Assembly: GCA_934394595.1 (NCBI GenBank)
Contig: CAKRRX010000051.1
Coordinates: forward strand, 1-16,643
DNA: 16,643 bases
Origin: an uncultured Blautia sp.
Lineage (GTDB): Bacteria; Bacillota; Clostridia; Lachnospirales; Lachnospiraceae
Direction: 5' to 3'
The notes beneath the pieces were generated by a model that was not told the DNA's origin, made no database searches, and was given only the letters and a program-made list of their open reading frames with translations. How positions within the stretch are numbered: the first letter of the stretch is position 1; each line of letters begins with the position of its first letter. Positions 1-7,667 of this stretch are shown piece by piece. A program made the position numbers and the translations under genes.

Positions 1-271
1 TACAGACTGGCCAGATGGCTTTTACAAGGTAGGAACTCCGACTGTTACCAAGCCTACTGAAATTCCGGAAGAAACACCTGTAGTCACCGAAAGTGCAGAA
101 CCTACTACAGTAAGTGCAGAACCTACTACAGTACCGCAGAATTATGGAAATCCGTCCACCGGGGTAAAGACTGGGGACAACACGCCAATCGTATTTTTTG
201 TACTGGTATTTGTGGCAGCAGTGGCAGTTATTGCCGCATCTGTGTACGCCATTAGAAAGCGCAGAAAATAA
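1..271 (+). CDS. C-terminal end of a cell-wall-anchored surface protein (5' truncated)
   Basis: The reading frame is open from base 2 to a TAA at 269-271, giving 89 visible residues; the start lies outside the window. Residues about 11-50 are a Pro/Thr/Glu-rich linker, which includes two identical SAEPTTV units. Residues 50-54 read NPSTG and 55-59 read VKTGD, followed by a hydrophobic segment (about 62-82, rich in V, A, F) and a basic tail RKRRK. This order (TG motif, membrane segment, positive tail) is the layout of a sortase substrate. No canonical LPXTG is present; NPSTG resembles the NPxTG sorting variants, and KTGD-type ends are common in clostridial surface proteins. The function of the missing N-terminal part cannot be told. 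A strong terminator follows 12 bases after the stop. Confidence 0.85.
   Translation, partial: TDWPDGFYKVGTPTVTKPTEIPEETPVVTESAEPTTVSAEPTTVPQNYGNPSTGVKTGDNTPIVFFVLVFVAAVAVIAASVYAIRKRRK
92..133 (+). repeat. Tandem 21-base duplication encoding SAEPTTV twice
   Basis: Bases 92-112 and 113-133 are identical 21-base units in frame with the surface protein. They extend its Pro/Thr linker by one unit. Such perfect tandem copies in wall-spanning linkers commonly vary in number by slippage; that variation is an inference here. Confidence 0.9.
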
Positions 272-282
272 TAAAATAGAAA

Positions 283-325
283 GCAGGCAGCATTCACGAA
301 AAACGTGGAGTGCTGCCTGTTTTTT
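283..325 (+). terminator. Rho-independent terminator of the surface-protein gene
   Basis: A long hairpin with arms CAGGCAGCATTCACG and CGTGGAGTGCTGCCTG (one bulge and one mismatch) around a short A-rich loop is followed directly by six T. It ends the gene at 1-271 and separates it from the promoter at 349. Confidence 0.9.
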
Positions 326-348
326 CGCATGCTCTAAGACATAGAGAC

Positions 349-377
349 TTGTCAAAAAAAGGCAGGTGGTATATGAT
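349..377 (+). promoter_or_regulatory. Sigma-A promoter for the threonine aldolase gene
   Basis: TTGTCA (349-354), a 17-base spacer and TATGAT (372-377) form a near-consensus promoter. Transcription would begin near 384, which rules out the upstream GTG at 366 as a start and supports the ATG at 414. Confidence 0.75.
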
Positions 378-413
378 GAGAGAAAACGTTGCCATATGAG
401 GAGGAACGAATCT

Positions 414-1433
414 ATGCTGTATTTTGAAAACGATTATTGCGAAGGTGCCCATGAAGCCATATTACAGAAATTAGTGGAAACCAATATGGAAAAAACTCCG
501 GGATATGGGCTGGATCACTATTGCGAAGGGGCAAAAGAAAAGATCAGAAAAGCCTGTGAGTGTCCTGATGGAGAAGTCTATTTTCTGGTAGGAGGAACTC
601 AGACAAATGCTACTGTGATAGCTGCTATGTTGAACAGGTATGAGGGTGTATTGTCCGCAGTGACCGGACATATTAATACACACGAAGCAGGTGCCATTGA
701 ATTTACCGGCCACAAAGTACTTCCGCTTCCGCAAAAAGAAGGTAAGATCTGTTCCGCTGATTTGAAAAACTATCTGGTTACTTTTTACAGTGACGGAGGC
801 TATGAGCACATGGTAATTCCGGGAATGGTTTATATATCTCATCCTACAGAGTATGGAACTTTGTATACCAAAAAGGAACTGGAAGAAATCTCTGCAGTCT
901 GCAGAGAGTATAAAATTCCGTTGTTTCTTGACGGAGCAAGATTGGGGTATGGTCTTGCAGCCGAAACCGATGTTACCTTACCGGATATTGCCCGTCTTAC
1001 CGATGTATTTTACATTGGCGGCACTAAAGTAGGCGCTTTTTGCGGGGAGGCGGTAGTGTTTACGAAACAAGCACCGAAACACTTTTTTTCAATGGTCAAA
1101 CAGCAGGGAGCCTTGCTGGCAAAAGGCAGATTCCTGGGAATTCAGTTTGACACCCTTTTCACAGATCAGTTATATCTTAAAATTAGTAAAAATGCCATTG
1201 AAACAGCCAAAAAACTGAAATCCGCATTAAAAGAAAAAGGTTATCAATTTTTCCTGAATTCTCCAACTAATCAGATTTTTGTAATACTGGAGGATGAAAA
1301 AATGAAAGAACTGGAAGAAAAAGTAAAATTCACCTTCTGGGAAAAATATGATGATACTCATACTGTTGTGCGGTTTGCTACCAGTTGGGGGACAAAAATG
1401 GAAGACGTAGATGCCCTGATCGAAATCCTGTAA
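414..1433 (+). CDS. ltaE: Low-specificity L-threonine aldolase (PLP-dependent)
   Basis: The 339-residue protein belongs to the beta-eliminating lyase/threonine aldolase fold-type I family and is the usual length. It is expected to split L-threonine or L-allo-threonine to glycine and acetaldehyde in the cytoplasm. Visible features are GGTQTN (60-65, cofactor phosphate region), HINTHEAGA (86-94, catalytic histidine region), FLDGARLGYG (171-180, Asp that contacts the pyridine nitrogen and Arg) and IGGTKVG (201-207), where Lys205 is the expected Schiff-base lysine. The ATG at 414 is chosen because GAGGAGG lies about 10 bases upstream and the promoter at 349-377 would exclude the earlier in-frame GTG at 366. 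The next gene begins 57 bases downstream with no terminator between, so read-through is likely. The family assignment is firm; stereo-preference is not visible. Confidence 0.93.
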   Translation: MLYFENDYCEGAHEAILQKLVETNMEKTPGYGLDHYCEGAKEKIRKACECPDGEVYFLVGGTQTNATVIAAMLNRYEGVLSAVTGHINTHEAGAIEFTGHKVLPLPQKEGKICSADLKNYLVTFYSDGGYEHMVIPGMVYISHPTEYGTLYTKKELEEISAVCREYKIPLFLDGARLGYGLAAETDVTLPDIARLTDVFYIGGTKVGAFCGEAVVFTKQAPKHFFSMVKQQGALLAKGRFLGIQFDTLFTDQLYLKISKNAIETAKKLKSALKEKGYQFFLNSPTNQIFVILEDEKMKELEEKVKFTFWEKYDDTHTVVRFATSWGTKMEDVDALIEIL

Positions 1434-1490
1434 ACAAGAGTGAAGGTAGGATGGGGCGATAAAAATCTTAATAAAACGGGAGGATTTACA

Positions 1491-3095
1491 ATGAGAGTAG
1501 CAGAAGTAAAACAGTCGATTCTTGCTAACAAAACAGCACTTGGTATCGAACTTGGTTCCACAAGGATCAAGGCTGTACTGGTAGACGGCAGCAATATGCC
1601 TATCGCATCCGGTGGACATGAATGGGAAAACCGTTACGAAAACGGTGTGTGGACCTATAGCCTGGAGGACATCTGGACGGGAATCCAGGATTGTTATCAG
1701 GAAATGAAAAAAGATGTAAAAGAAAAATATGACGTGGAGCTGACCTCAGTTGGCGCTATCGGTATCAGTGCCATGATGCACGGCTACATGCCATTTGACA
1801 AAAATGGAAAACTACTGGTTCCATTTCGTACCTGGCGAAACAATATCACAGGAGAGGCAAGCCGGAAGCTTTCTGAGCTTTTCCAGTACAACATCCCTCA
1901 GAGATGGAGTATTGCCCATCTGTATCAGGCAATCCTGAAAGGGGAAGAGCATGTAAAGGACATTGACTATATTGCCACTTTGGAAGCTTATGTACACTGG
2001 AAGCTTACAGGCAGGCGTGTCCTTGGAATCGGTGATGTGGCCGGAATGTTCCCGGTAGACAGCACTACAAAAGATTACAATGAAAAAATGGTGCAGCAGT
2101 TTGATCAGCTGGTAGCATCCTATGGTTTTCCGTGGAAGCTGCGGGATATTTTGCCTGAAGCACTGACTGCCGGGGAGGATGCAGGCTGCCTTACTAAAGA
2201 GGGAGCAAAGCTTCTGGATGTAAGTGGTTCCTTAAAAGCTGGAATTCCAATGTGTCCGCCGGAAGGAGACGCAGGAACCGGAATGGTAGCGACCAACAGT
2301 GTGGCAAAGCGTACCGGAAACGTATCTGCCGGAACCTCTGTGTTTGCCTCCATCGTGCTGGAAAAAGAACTGTCTGCTCCATATTCCGAGATCGATATGG
2401 TAGCCACCCCATCCGGACATCCGGTGGCAATGGCACATTCCAATAACTGTACTTCAGACCTGAATGCCTGGGTGAATATTTTCCGCGAATTTACAGAAGC
2501 AATGGGAATGGAAGCGGATATGAATAAATTATTCGGAACTTTGTACAATAAAGCCATGGAGGGCGATGTAGACGGGGGTGGCCTTTTATCCTACTGCTAT
2601 TTTTCCGGCGAGCATGTGACCGGATTTACAGAAGGAAGACCACTGTTTGTGCGCTCCCCTGAAAGCCGTTTTAATCTGGCAAATTTTATGCGCACTAATC
2701 TATATACCTGTCTGGGAGCAATGCGGGTAGGACTTGACATCCTTTTCAAAAAAGAAGGGGTAAAAGTAGACCGGCTTCTGGGTCATGGCGGCCTGTTTAA
2801 GACAAAAGGGGTAGGACAGCAGATTCTGGCAGATGCTGTAAATGCACCGGTTTCTGTAATGGAGACAGCAGGAGAAGGCGGAGCCTGGGGAATTGCAGTC
2901 CTTGCTTCTTACCTGATCAATAAAGAAGAGAGGGAGACTCTGGAGGATTTCCTGGACTCAAAGGTGTTTGCAGGAAATCAGGGAAGCACTTTAAATCCTG
3001 ATCCGGAAGGAGTAGAAGGATTTAACATGTTTATGGAGCGTTATATGAAGGGCCTGTCCATAGAGCGGGCTGCTGTGGACTCCAAAATCTGGTAA
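1491..3095 (+). CDS. FGGY-family carbohydrate kinase, substrate unknown
   Basis: The 534-residue protein has the two-domain actin-like ATPase layout of FGGY sugar kinases (xylulo-, ribulo-, glycerol kinase group). Residues 18-28 ([11 protein letters not shown]) form the first phosphate loop, with Glu-Leu-Gly-Ser in place of the usual Asp-x-Gly-Thr. TWRNN (114-118) sits where sugar-binding TWxDxR motifs occur. EGDAGTG (258-264) holds the expected catalytic base Asp260, NVSAGTS (277-283) is the second phosphate loop, and GHGGLF (431-436) plus GEGGAWGIA (461-469) are the adenosine-binding part. The start at 1491 follows a GGGAGG site 6-8 bases upstream; an in-frame extension to 1440 lacks one. 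The protein probably phosphorylates a ketose or polyol, but no isomerase, epimerase or transporter gene is nearby to name the sugar. It is followed after 19 bases by the O-acyltransferase gene, an unusual partner for a catabolic kinase. Confidence 0.88.
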   Translation: MRVAEVKQSILANKTALGIELGSTRIKAVLVDGSNMPIASGGHEWENRYENGVWTYSLEDIWTGIQDCYQEMKKDVKEKYDVELTSVGAIGISAMMHGYMPFDKNGKLLVPFRTWRNNITGEASRKLSELFQYNIPQRWSIAHLYQAILKGEEHVKDIDYIATLEAYVHWKLTGRRVLGIGDVAGMFPVDSTTKDYNEKMVQQFDQLVASYGFPWKLRDILPEALTAGEDAGCLTKEGAKLLDVSGSLKAGIPMCPPEGDAGTGMVATNSVAKRTGNVSAGTSVFASIVLEKELSAPYSEIDMVATPSGHPVAMAHSNNCTSDLNAWVNIFREFTEAMGMEADMNKLFGTLYNKAMEGDVDGGGLLSYCYFSGEHVTGFTEGRPLFVRSPESRFNLANFMRTNLYTCLGAMRVGLDILFKKEGVKVDRLLGHGGLFKTKGVGQQILADAVNAPVSVMETAGEGGAWGIAVLASYLINKEERETLEDFLDSKVFAGNQGSTLNPDPEGVEGFNMFMERYMKGLSIERAAVDSKIW

Positions 3096-3114
3096 TTGAG
3101 AAAGGACGGATCCA

Positions 3115-4533
3115 ATGGTTTTCAGTTCGATGATCTTTCTGTGGATCTTTTTGCCGACAGTGCTGATCTGCTATTTTTTAAGTCCGCAGAGATTTCGAAA
3201 TGGACTTCTGGTCTTTTTCAGTCTGCTGTTTTACGCATGGGGAGAGCCTGTATACATTTTTCTCATGCTGCTTTGCGTAGGGGTGAATTACACTGGCGGG
3301 CAGATGCTGGAAAAATATCCCCGGCAGAAGAAAAAAGTGCTGTGTATAACAGTTGTGGTCAATCTTTTGCTTCTTTGTTACTTTAAATATTTTGGTCTGC
3401 TGGCGGATTTGCTGAACGGAATTATCACAGCAGCAGGAGGCAGTGGATTTTCCTTTACCCAGGCAGCACTTCCGGTGGGAATCTCCTTTTACACCTTTCA
3501 GGCATTATCCTATGTGATCGATGTGTACAGAGGGGAAGTAAAGGCGCAGAAAAAGTTTGGCTATGTACTTTTGTACATTTCCTTTTTTCCGCAGCTGATC
3601 GCAGGCCCTATTGTAAAATATAAAAATATAGAAAAGCAGATCCAAAAGCGAAGGGTAACTGTAGAAAAATTTGCAGCAGGAATCATGCGTTTTATCTGCG
3701 GCCTGGGCAAAAAAGTGCTTCTGGCGAATGCTTTTGCCAAGGTAGTGGACAGCGTGTACAGCTGCAGCCCGACAGATGTATCGAGAAAAGCACTTTGGCT
3801 GGCTGCAATTTTGTATATGCTTCAGATATACTATGATTTTTCCGGATATTCGGATATGGCCATTGGACTTGGCAAAATGTTCGGCTTTGATTTTTGTGAA
3901 AATTTCCGTCAGCCTTATCTGGCAACTTCTGTACAGGATTTCTGGAGAAGATGGCATATTTCCCTGTCCTCCTGGTTTCGGGATTATGTGTATATTCCTC
4001 TGGGAGGAAACCGATGTGGACAAAAAAGGACATACCTCAATCTAATGGTGGTATTTTTCCTTACGGGATTGTGGCATGGAGCTGGAATCACCTTTATATT
4101 ATGGGGGTTATATCAGGGACTTTTTTTGATCCTGGAGCGGGCATGGCTTGGTAGAAAGCTGGATAAGCTGCCAGGCTTTGTGAGCTGTATGTATATGCTG
4201 GTCATTGAATTTTTCGGATGGATTCTGTTTCGCAGTGAAAGTCTGGAAATGCTTGTTTCTTATTTGAAAAACATGTTTGCACCTCATGGAGGAATCATCC
4301 TGGTATCGGCTTATCTGGACAAGAAAATGTTGTTTTTGATTCTGGTGGGAATTTTGTTTTGCGGCAGTATACAGTTGCTTTATGCCAGGATGCGTGTCCG
4401 CATGAACGGACTCCTGAAAGAGAAAGGCGCGGTTACAGTTCCAAGGATCCTTGGGTGTATGCTGATTCTGTGGCTTAGCATTTCATCCCTGGTCAGCAAT
4501 AGCTATAATCCTTTTATATACTTCAGATTTTGA
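3115..4533 (+). CDS. MBOAT-family membrane O-acyltransferase (AlgI/DltB-like)
   Basis: The 472-residue, strongly hydrophobic protein has about ten membrane segments and matches the AlgI-type membrane-bound O-acyltransferase family in length and motifs. Visible signatures are GISFYTFQALSYVIDVYRG (122-140), FFPQLIAGPI (157-166), DFSGYSDMAIGLG (241-253), QDFWRRWHISLSSWFRDYVYIPLGG (274-298) and GLWHGA (318-323). His321 in WHG is the expected catalytic histidine, with His281 in RRWHIS nearby. Such proteins move acetyl groups across the membrane for O-acetylation of an extracellular polysaccharide or wall polymer, working with an SGNH/DHHW partner. That partner is encoded directly downstream. The start has AAAGGACGGA just upstream and lies 19 bases after the kinase stop. 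The identity of the acetylated polymer is not visible. Confidence 0.92.
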   Translation: MVFSSMIFLWIFLPTVLICYFLSPQRFRNGLLVFFSLLFYAWGEPVYIFLMLLCVGVNYTGGQMLEKYPRQKKKVLCITVVVNLLLLCYFKYFGLLADLLNGIITAAGGSGFSFTQAALPVGISFYTFQALSYVIDVYRGEVKAQKKFGYVLLYISFFPQLIAGPIVKYKNIEKQIQKRRVTVEKFAAGIMRFICGLGKKVLLANAFAKVVDSVYSCSPTDVSRKALWLAAILYMLQIYYDFSGYSDMAIGLGKMFGFDFCENFRQPYLATSVQDFWRRWHISLSSWFRDYVYIPLGGNRCGQKRTYLNLMVVFFLTGLWHGAGITFILWGLYQGLFLILERAWLGRKLDKLPGFVSCMYMLVIEFFGWILFRSESLEMLVSYLKNMFAPHGGIILVSAYLDKKMLFLILVGILFCGSIQLLYARMRVRMNGLLKEKGAVTVPRILGCMLILWLSISSLVSNSYNPFIYFRF

Positions 4534-4543
4534 CAGGAATACT

Positions 4544-5668
4544 ATGAAAAAACAGAAAATATTAATCGCATTATTTGTGGGAAGTCTTGTTCTGCCCAAT
4601 CTGATCTGGGGGATTTTTTACAGATGCTTTGACACATCCAACTATGAAAACAGAGAACTGGCATCTTTTCCGGAGGTGGATCTTCTGAAAATAGAAAATT
4701 TCCCCGGGGAATTCGAAGCTTTTTATCAGGATCAGGTTCCATTTAAGAATTATTTTGTACAGCTGAATAACACCATTGACACAGAGCTTTTTTGCAATAC
4801 GAAGATTGGAGATGTGGTGATCGGAGAGGATAACTGGCTGTTTTACCTCACGGATAAACAGGGGGAAAATGCCATGGCCGATTACCAGAAGACGAATCTG
4901 TATTCAGCGGAAACTTCCGGGGATATCGCATCAATGCTGGAAAAAGTGCGGGACTGGTTTGAGGAAAAGGGCGTAGAGCAATTTCATTATTACGTTGCCC
5001 CAAATAAAGAGACGATCTACAGTGAATATATGCCGGAAAAGCCGGAAGTGATCGGGCAGGGAGATTCCAGGATGGAGTCCTTTGCGAAATACATGGAGAG
5101 TCATTCAGATGTGGAATTTACCTGGCTGGCAGATTATATGATGGAGTATTCAGAAAAATATCAGCTTTTCCGAAAATATGATACCCACATGAACAATCTG
5201 GGCGGATACATTATGAGTGAAAAGATCACAGAGGATCTTACAGGGGATACGCTTCCGATAGAAGAGATTGTGATCGAGAGAGGACAAAGGCCCTGTATTG
5301 GTGATCTGTCCCGTATGATCGGCAGACAGGATGTTTTTCTGGATGACCGGGAATATGGCTTGAAGGAGTTCCATGATGGGATACATTATCAGGTGGAAAA
5401 GAAGAAATTTCAGGACGGAGAGGAGATTTTCAGGGAGTTTACCTCCAATTCGGAAAATGACAGGACTCTTCTTGTAATCGGAGATTCTTTCAGGCTTCGC
5501 CTGGAAAAGTTTCTGCCGTACCGATACAGCCACACGGTTTTTGTGAGGATTGATGATTTTACCCAGGGTCTGCTGGAAAAGTATAAGCCGGATGATGTGG
5601 TGCTCGTCACAGTAGAGCGCAATCAGAGGTATCTGGAAAATCTGGATACGTATATGATAGGAAAATGA
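4544..5668 (+). CDS. DHHW-family / AlgJ-AlgX-like SGNH acetyltransferase partner
   Basis: The 374-residue protein has one N-terminal membrane segment (about 6-25) and the rest lies outside the cell. ENRELASFPEV (35-45) is a typical opening of DHHW/AlgX-like proteins. The catalytic motifs are DTHMNNLGG (213-221), where the family usually has DxHW or DTHWN, and IGDSF (312-316) with Ser315 as the likely nucleophile; Asp213 and His215 complete the triad. It is expected to transfer acetyl groups delivered by the MBOAT protein onto an exported polymer. It starts 10 bases after the MBOAT stop, so the two are translationally close; the upstream AGGAA site is weak. The Trp of DTHW is replaced by Met, which may matter for substrate fit. 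The family call is good; the polymer is unknown. Confidence 0.85.
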   Translation: MKKQKILIALFVGSLVLPNLIWGIFYRCFDTSNYENRELASFPEVDLLKIENFPGEFEAFYQDQVPFKNYFVQLNNTIDTELFCNTKIGDVVIGEDNWLFYLTDKQGENAMADYQKTNLYSAETSGDIASMLEKVRDWFEEKGVEQFHYYVAPNKETIYSEYMPEKPEVIGQGDSRMESFAKYMESHSDVEFTWLADYMMEYSEKYQLFRKYDTHMNNLGGYIMSEKITEDLTGDTLPIEEIVIERGQRPCIGDLSRMIGRQDVFLDDREYGLKEFHDGIHYQVEKKKFQDGEEIFREFTSNSENDRTLLVIGDSFRLRLEKFLPYRYSHTVFVRIDDFTQGLLEKYKPDDVVLVTVERNQRYLENLDTYMIGK

Positions 5669-5687
5669 AAAATGGAACAGATTCGAA

Positions 5688-5713
5688 GAAAGCCTTTTTC
5701 AAACACACTCTAG
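5688..5713 (-). repeat. Single-ended copy of the TAGAGCGTG repeat
   Basis: Read on the minus strand, 5713-5688 matches the left end of the 75-base element (11681-11706) at 25 of 26 positions; the only change turns GCGTG into GTGTG. It lies 20 bases after the stop of the AlgJ-like gene, with no inverted partner nearby. Its role is unknown. Confidence 0.8.
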
Positions 5714-5747
5714 CAGAAACTCTTGGGAAAGGTATTGCAATAGTCAG

Positions 5748-5764
5748 AATATTATAATAATATT
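5748..5764. promoter_or_regulatory. Perfect AT palindrome touching the -35 box
   Basis: AATATTAT and ATAATATT are perfect inverted arms around one A, ending inside the -35 hexamer at 5763. The position suits a repressor or activator site, but AT-only palindromes also arise by chance, so this is an inference. Confidence 0.35.
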
Positions 5765-5791
5765 GACAAATATTGTGCTGAATGCTATGAT
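5763..5791 (+). promoter_or_regulatory. Consensus sigma-A promoter of the secreted protein at 5866
   Basis: TTGACA (5763-5768), a 17-base spacer and TATGAT (5786-5791) match the consensus in 11 of 12 positions. The start of transcription would be near 5798, leaving a 5' leader of about 70 bases. Confidence 0.85.
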
Positions 5792-5795
5792 ATTA

Positions 5796-5822
5796 GCAAC
5801 TAATTTTGACAAAAATAGTTGC
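5796..5822. promoter_or_regulatory. 27-base palindrome at the predicted transcription start
   Basis: GCAACTAATTTTG and CAAAAATAGTTGC are inverted arms pairing at 12 of 13 positions around a single A at 5809. It overlaps the expected +1 of the strong promoter, where a repressor would block transcription. Odd-length symmetric sites of this kind suit dimeric regulators, but no regulator can be named. Confidence 0.5.
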
Positions 5823-5865
5823 CATAATCAGAGTTTATAAATCCATATTTTGAAGGAGGATCACT

Positions 5866-7503
5866 ATGAAGAGAAAGAAGATTACAGCAGTTCTGTTAGC
5901 TTCCCTGTTGGGGGTCAGCGCAGCACCAGTAAGTGCATTTGCAGCAGATTCTTACACTGCTACTGAGAAAGCTGCATATGCGGCAGCAGTAGAAAAGTTT
6001 GCAGCAGAGTATGCAGAGGACCTTGCAAAGTATAAGGAGGCTATCACCGGCAATGCAGACATTAAGCTTAGCATTGACGATGCTGGAAAGCAGCTGATCG
6101 GTATGCTTGCACAGGGACTGGATGTTTCCTGGCTGAACGATGTTTCCCTTACCACAAATGTATCTGTGAAGGACAATGTGATGGCTGAGACCATGGCAGT
6201 GAATGTAAACGGAGGCCAGATCTGTACAGTAGAGTACTATTTTGATCTGGAGAATTCTATGGTTTACATGAGAATGCCGGAACTGGCAGATGGTTACATC
6301 AAGATGAATCTGCAGGAGCTTAGCAATTCCGCTGAGAGTGTAGTCGCTTCTGATACTTCTTTAGATGTAGATATGGATATGGGTGATCTGTTATCCGGAT
6401 ATACCGGATTCCTGGAGAATATGCCAGATGCAGCAGTGATCCAGAACCTGCTGAATACATATGGAGATGTTTTCTTTAATAATGTGACAGATGTGGAGAG
6501 CGCTGGAACACAGGCTGTAACCGCAGGGGGTGTAAGCCAGGATCTTACCCTTCTTCAGGGCAGAATCGGCGCCAATGAATTGATCGCTATGCTGAAGGAA
6601 GCAGTTACTACTGCGAAGTCAGATGAAGATCTGAAGGGAATCGTGGAGACTGTTACCGGTATGATGAATGATCCGGCTTATACCTATGATACATTTGTAG
6701 CAGCGCTGGATGAGCTTGAGGGTGAATTTGAAGGAACAGAAGAGCAGCAGGACGATGGTTCCGGATTTATCCTTGGTGCATGGGTGGATGCAAACGGTGA
6801 GGTAGTTGGACATCAGTTCGATTTTACTGATGGTACCAGCACATATACAATTTCTTCTGTCTCCACCGCTGACGGAGATAACAGAGGCTATGCACTTCAG
6901 GCTTTACTGGATGGTGAGAGCTTTGCCCTGGAAGGAAGCGGACAGATGAGCGGTGATCTGTTATCCGGAAATTATGTTCTGAATGTTTCCGGTGAGGATA
7001 CCGTACAGATCGATGTACAGAATTATGATCCGGCTGCGGCAGAGGAAGGTATGTGGAAGGGTGTTTACACCATCTCCGCAGTTCCGGTAGTGGATAGCGA
7101 GGGCAATTCCTATGATCCTCTGAATGGTTTCCAGCTTCAGATCACAGCTGATGCTCAGGATAAGGATAGTGTAAGCCTTGGCGTAGGTGTCTTAAGCAGC
7201 GGCGTAAGCCTTGGAGCAATTACTCTTAGTAGCTCAAATGCAGGCGATGCTATTGAAATTCCGGATCTTGCTTCTCTGGATAATGTATATGATCTGAATT
7301 CCGATGAAGATGGTACCAGATTTGAGAATGAGATGACTCTGGATAACATCATGAATAATATGACAGCAGCAGGTGTACCGGATGGATTCCTTGAGACTTT
7401 GATTAATGCAGCTTCCGGAAGCGGAGCAGACACAGTGGACGGAACTGTTAATGAAGAAACTGACATGGCTGGCGATACTTTAGATGAGACTCCAGCTGCA
7501 TAA
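5866..7503 (+). CDS. Secreted acidic protein of unknown function
   Basis: The 545-residue protein has a clear signal peptide: basic KRKK, hydrophobic core, and a likely cleavage at AFA/A near residue 26. No lipobox, sortase motif or C-terminal membrane segment is present, so it is probably released or loosely bound. The mature part starts with an Ala/Glu-rich helix (29-58, many AAxxA and YxE patterns), then beta-rich stretches with alternating polar residues and two DLLSG motifs (in MGDLLSGYTG and MSGDLLSGNY). It ends in an acidic Thr/Asp/Glu tail (ETDMAGDTLDETPAA). Aromatic-poor, Asp-, Ser- and Gly-rich composition and few Lys suggest an extracellular protein. AAGGAGG at 5853-5859 and a near-consensus promoter predict high expression. 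I do not recognise a characterised family. It appears to be transcribed alone. Confidence 0.85.
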   Translation: MKRKKITAVLLASLLGVSAAPVSAFAADSYTATEKAAYAAAVEKFAAEYAEDLAKYKEAITGNADIKLSIDDAGKQLIGMLAQGLDVSWLNDVSLTTNVSVKDNVMAETMAVNVNGGQICTVEYYFDLENSMVYMRMPELADGYIKMNLQELSNSAESVVASDTSLDVDMDMGDLLSGYTGFLENMPDAAVIQNLLNTYGDVFFNNVTDVESAGTQAVTAGGVSQDLTLLQGRIGANELIAMLKEAVTTAKSDEDLKGIVETVTGMMNDPAYTYDTFVAALDELEGEFEGTEEQQDDGSGFILGAWVDANGEVVGHQFDFTDGTSTYTISSVSTADGDNRGYALQALLDGESFALEGSGQMSGDLLSGNYVLNVSGEDTVQIDVQNYDPAAAEEGMWKGVYTISAVPVVDSEGNSYDPLNGFQLQITADAQDKDSVSLGVGVLSSGVSLGAITLSSSNAGDAIEIPDLASLDNVYDLNSDEDGTRFENEMTLDNIMNNMTAAGVPDGFLETLINAASGSGADTVDGTVNEETDMAGDTLDETPAA

Positions 7504-7523
7504 GTAATATAAGAGACAAATGC

Positions 7524-7566
7524 GATACAGGGGCAGGCGAAGAAATTTGCCTGTCCTTGTTGTATC
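7524..7566 (+). terminator. Hairpin after the secreted protein gene, probable terminator without a good T-run
   Basis: GATACA...GGCAGGC pairs with GCCTGTCC...TGTATC around an A-rich loop. The stem is long but has an internal asymmetry and no U-tract follows. It may be a terminator or a 3'-end stabilising hairpin. Confidence 0.5.
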
Positions 7567-7602
7567 AGAGATAGAGCGTGAATGGATAGGCATCAGGAGA
7601 TT

Positions 7603-7638
7603 TTGTAAAATCCGGTTCTTTAGAGTCTGATTTTACAA
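7603..7638. promoter_or_regulatory. 10-base perfect inverted repeat in the leader of the glycosidase gene
   Basis: TTGTAAAATC (7603-7612) and GATTTTACAA (7629-7638) are perfect inverted arms with a 16-base loop. It ends 29 bases before the preferred GTG start at 7668. It could be an operator or an RNA hairpin in the 5' leader; the sequence does not decide. Confidence 0.45.
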
Positions 7639-7667
7639 TGGGATGTGGGACCGGGAGTTTTGATCAG

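Noticed and set aside
321..337. TTTTTCGCATGCTCTAA as another repeat end
   Set aside because: It needs a two-base gap and a mismatch to match the right end, and overlaps the terminator T-run; chance is likely.
366..413. GTG-initiated N-terminal extension of the threonine aldolase
   Set aside because: It lies before the transcription start predicted from the promoter at 349-377 and has no binding site; ATG 414 has GAGGAGG and matches the family N-terminus.
3096..3386. 96-residue frame overlapping the start of the MBOAT gene
   Set aside because: It is the +2 shadow of the strongly supported acyltransferase gene and has no start signal of its own.
5806..5828. Second promoter from the TTGACA inside the palindrome
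   Set aside because: No -10 box lies at a usable distance (CATAAT is 11 bases away); the hexamer is part of the palindrome.
7572..7580. TAGAGCGTG as another repeat copy
   Set aside because: Only nine bases match and the TTTGAAAAA part is absent.
7638..7667. ATG start ten residues upstream for the glycosidase gene
   Set aside because: No binding site precedes it and it adds a non-signal-like segment before KKKSLVLLF; GTG 7668 has GGGAG at good spacing.
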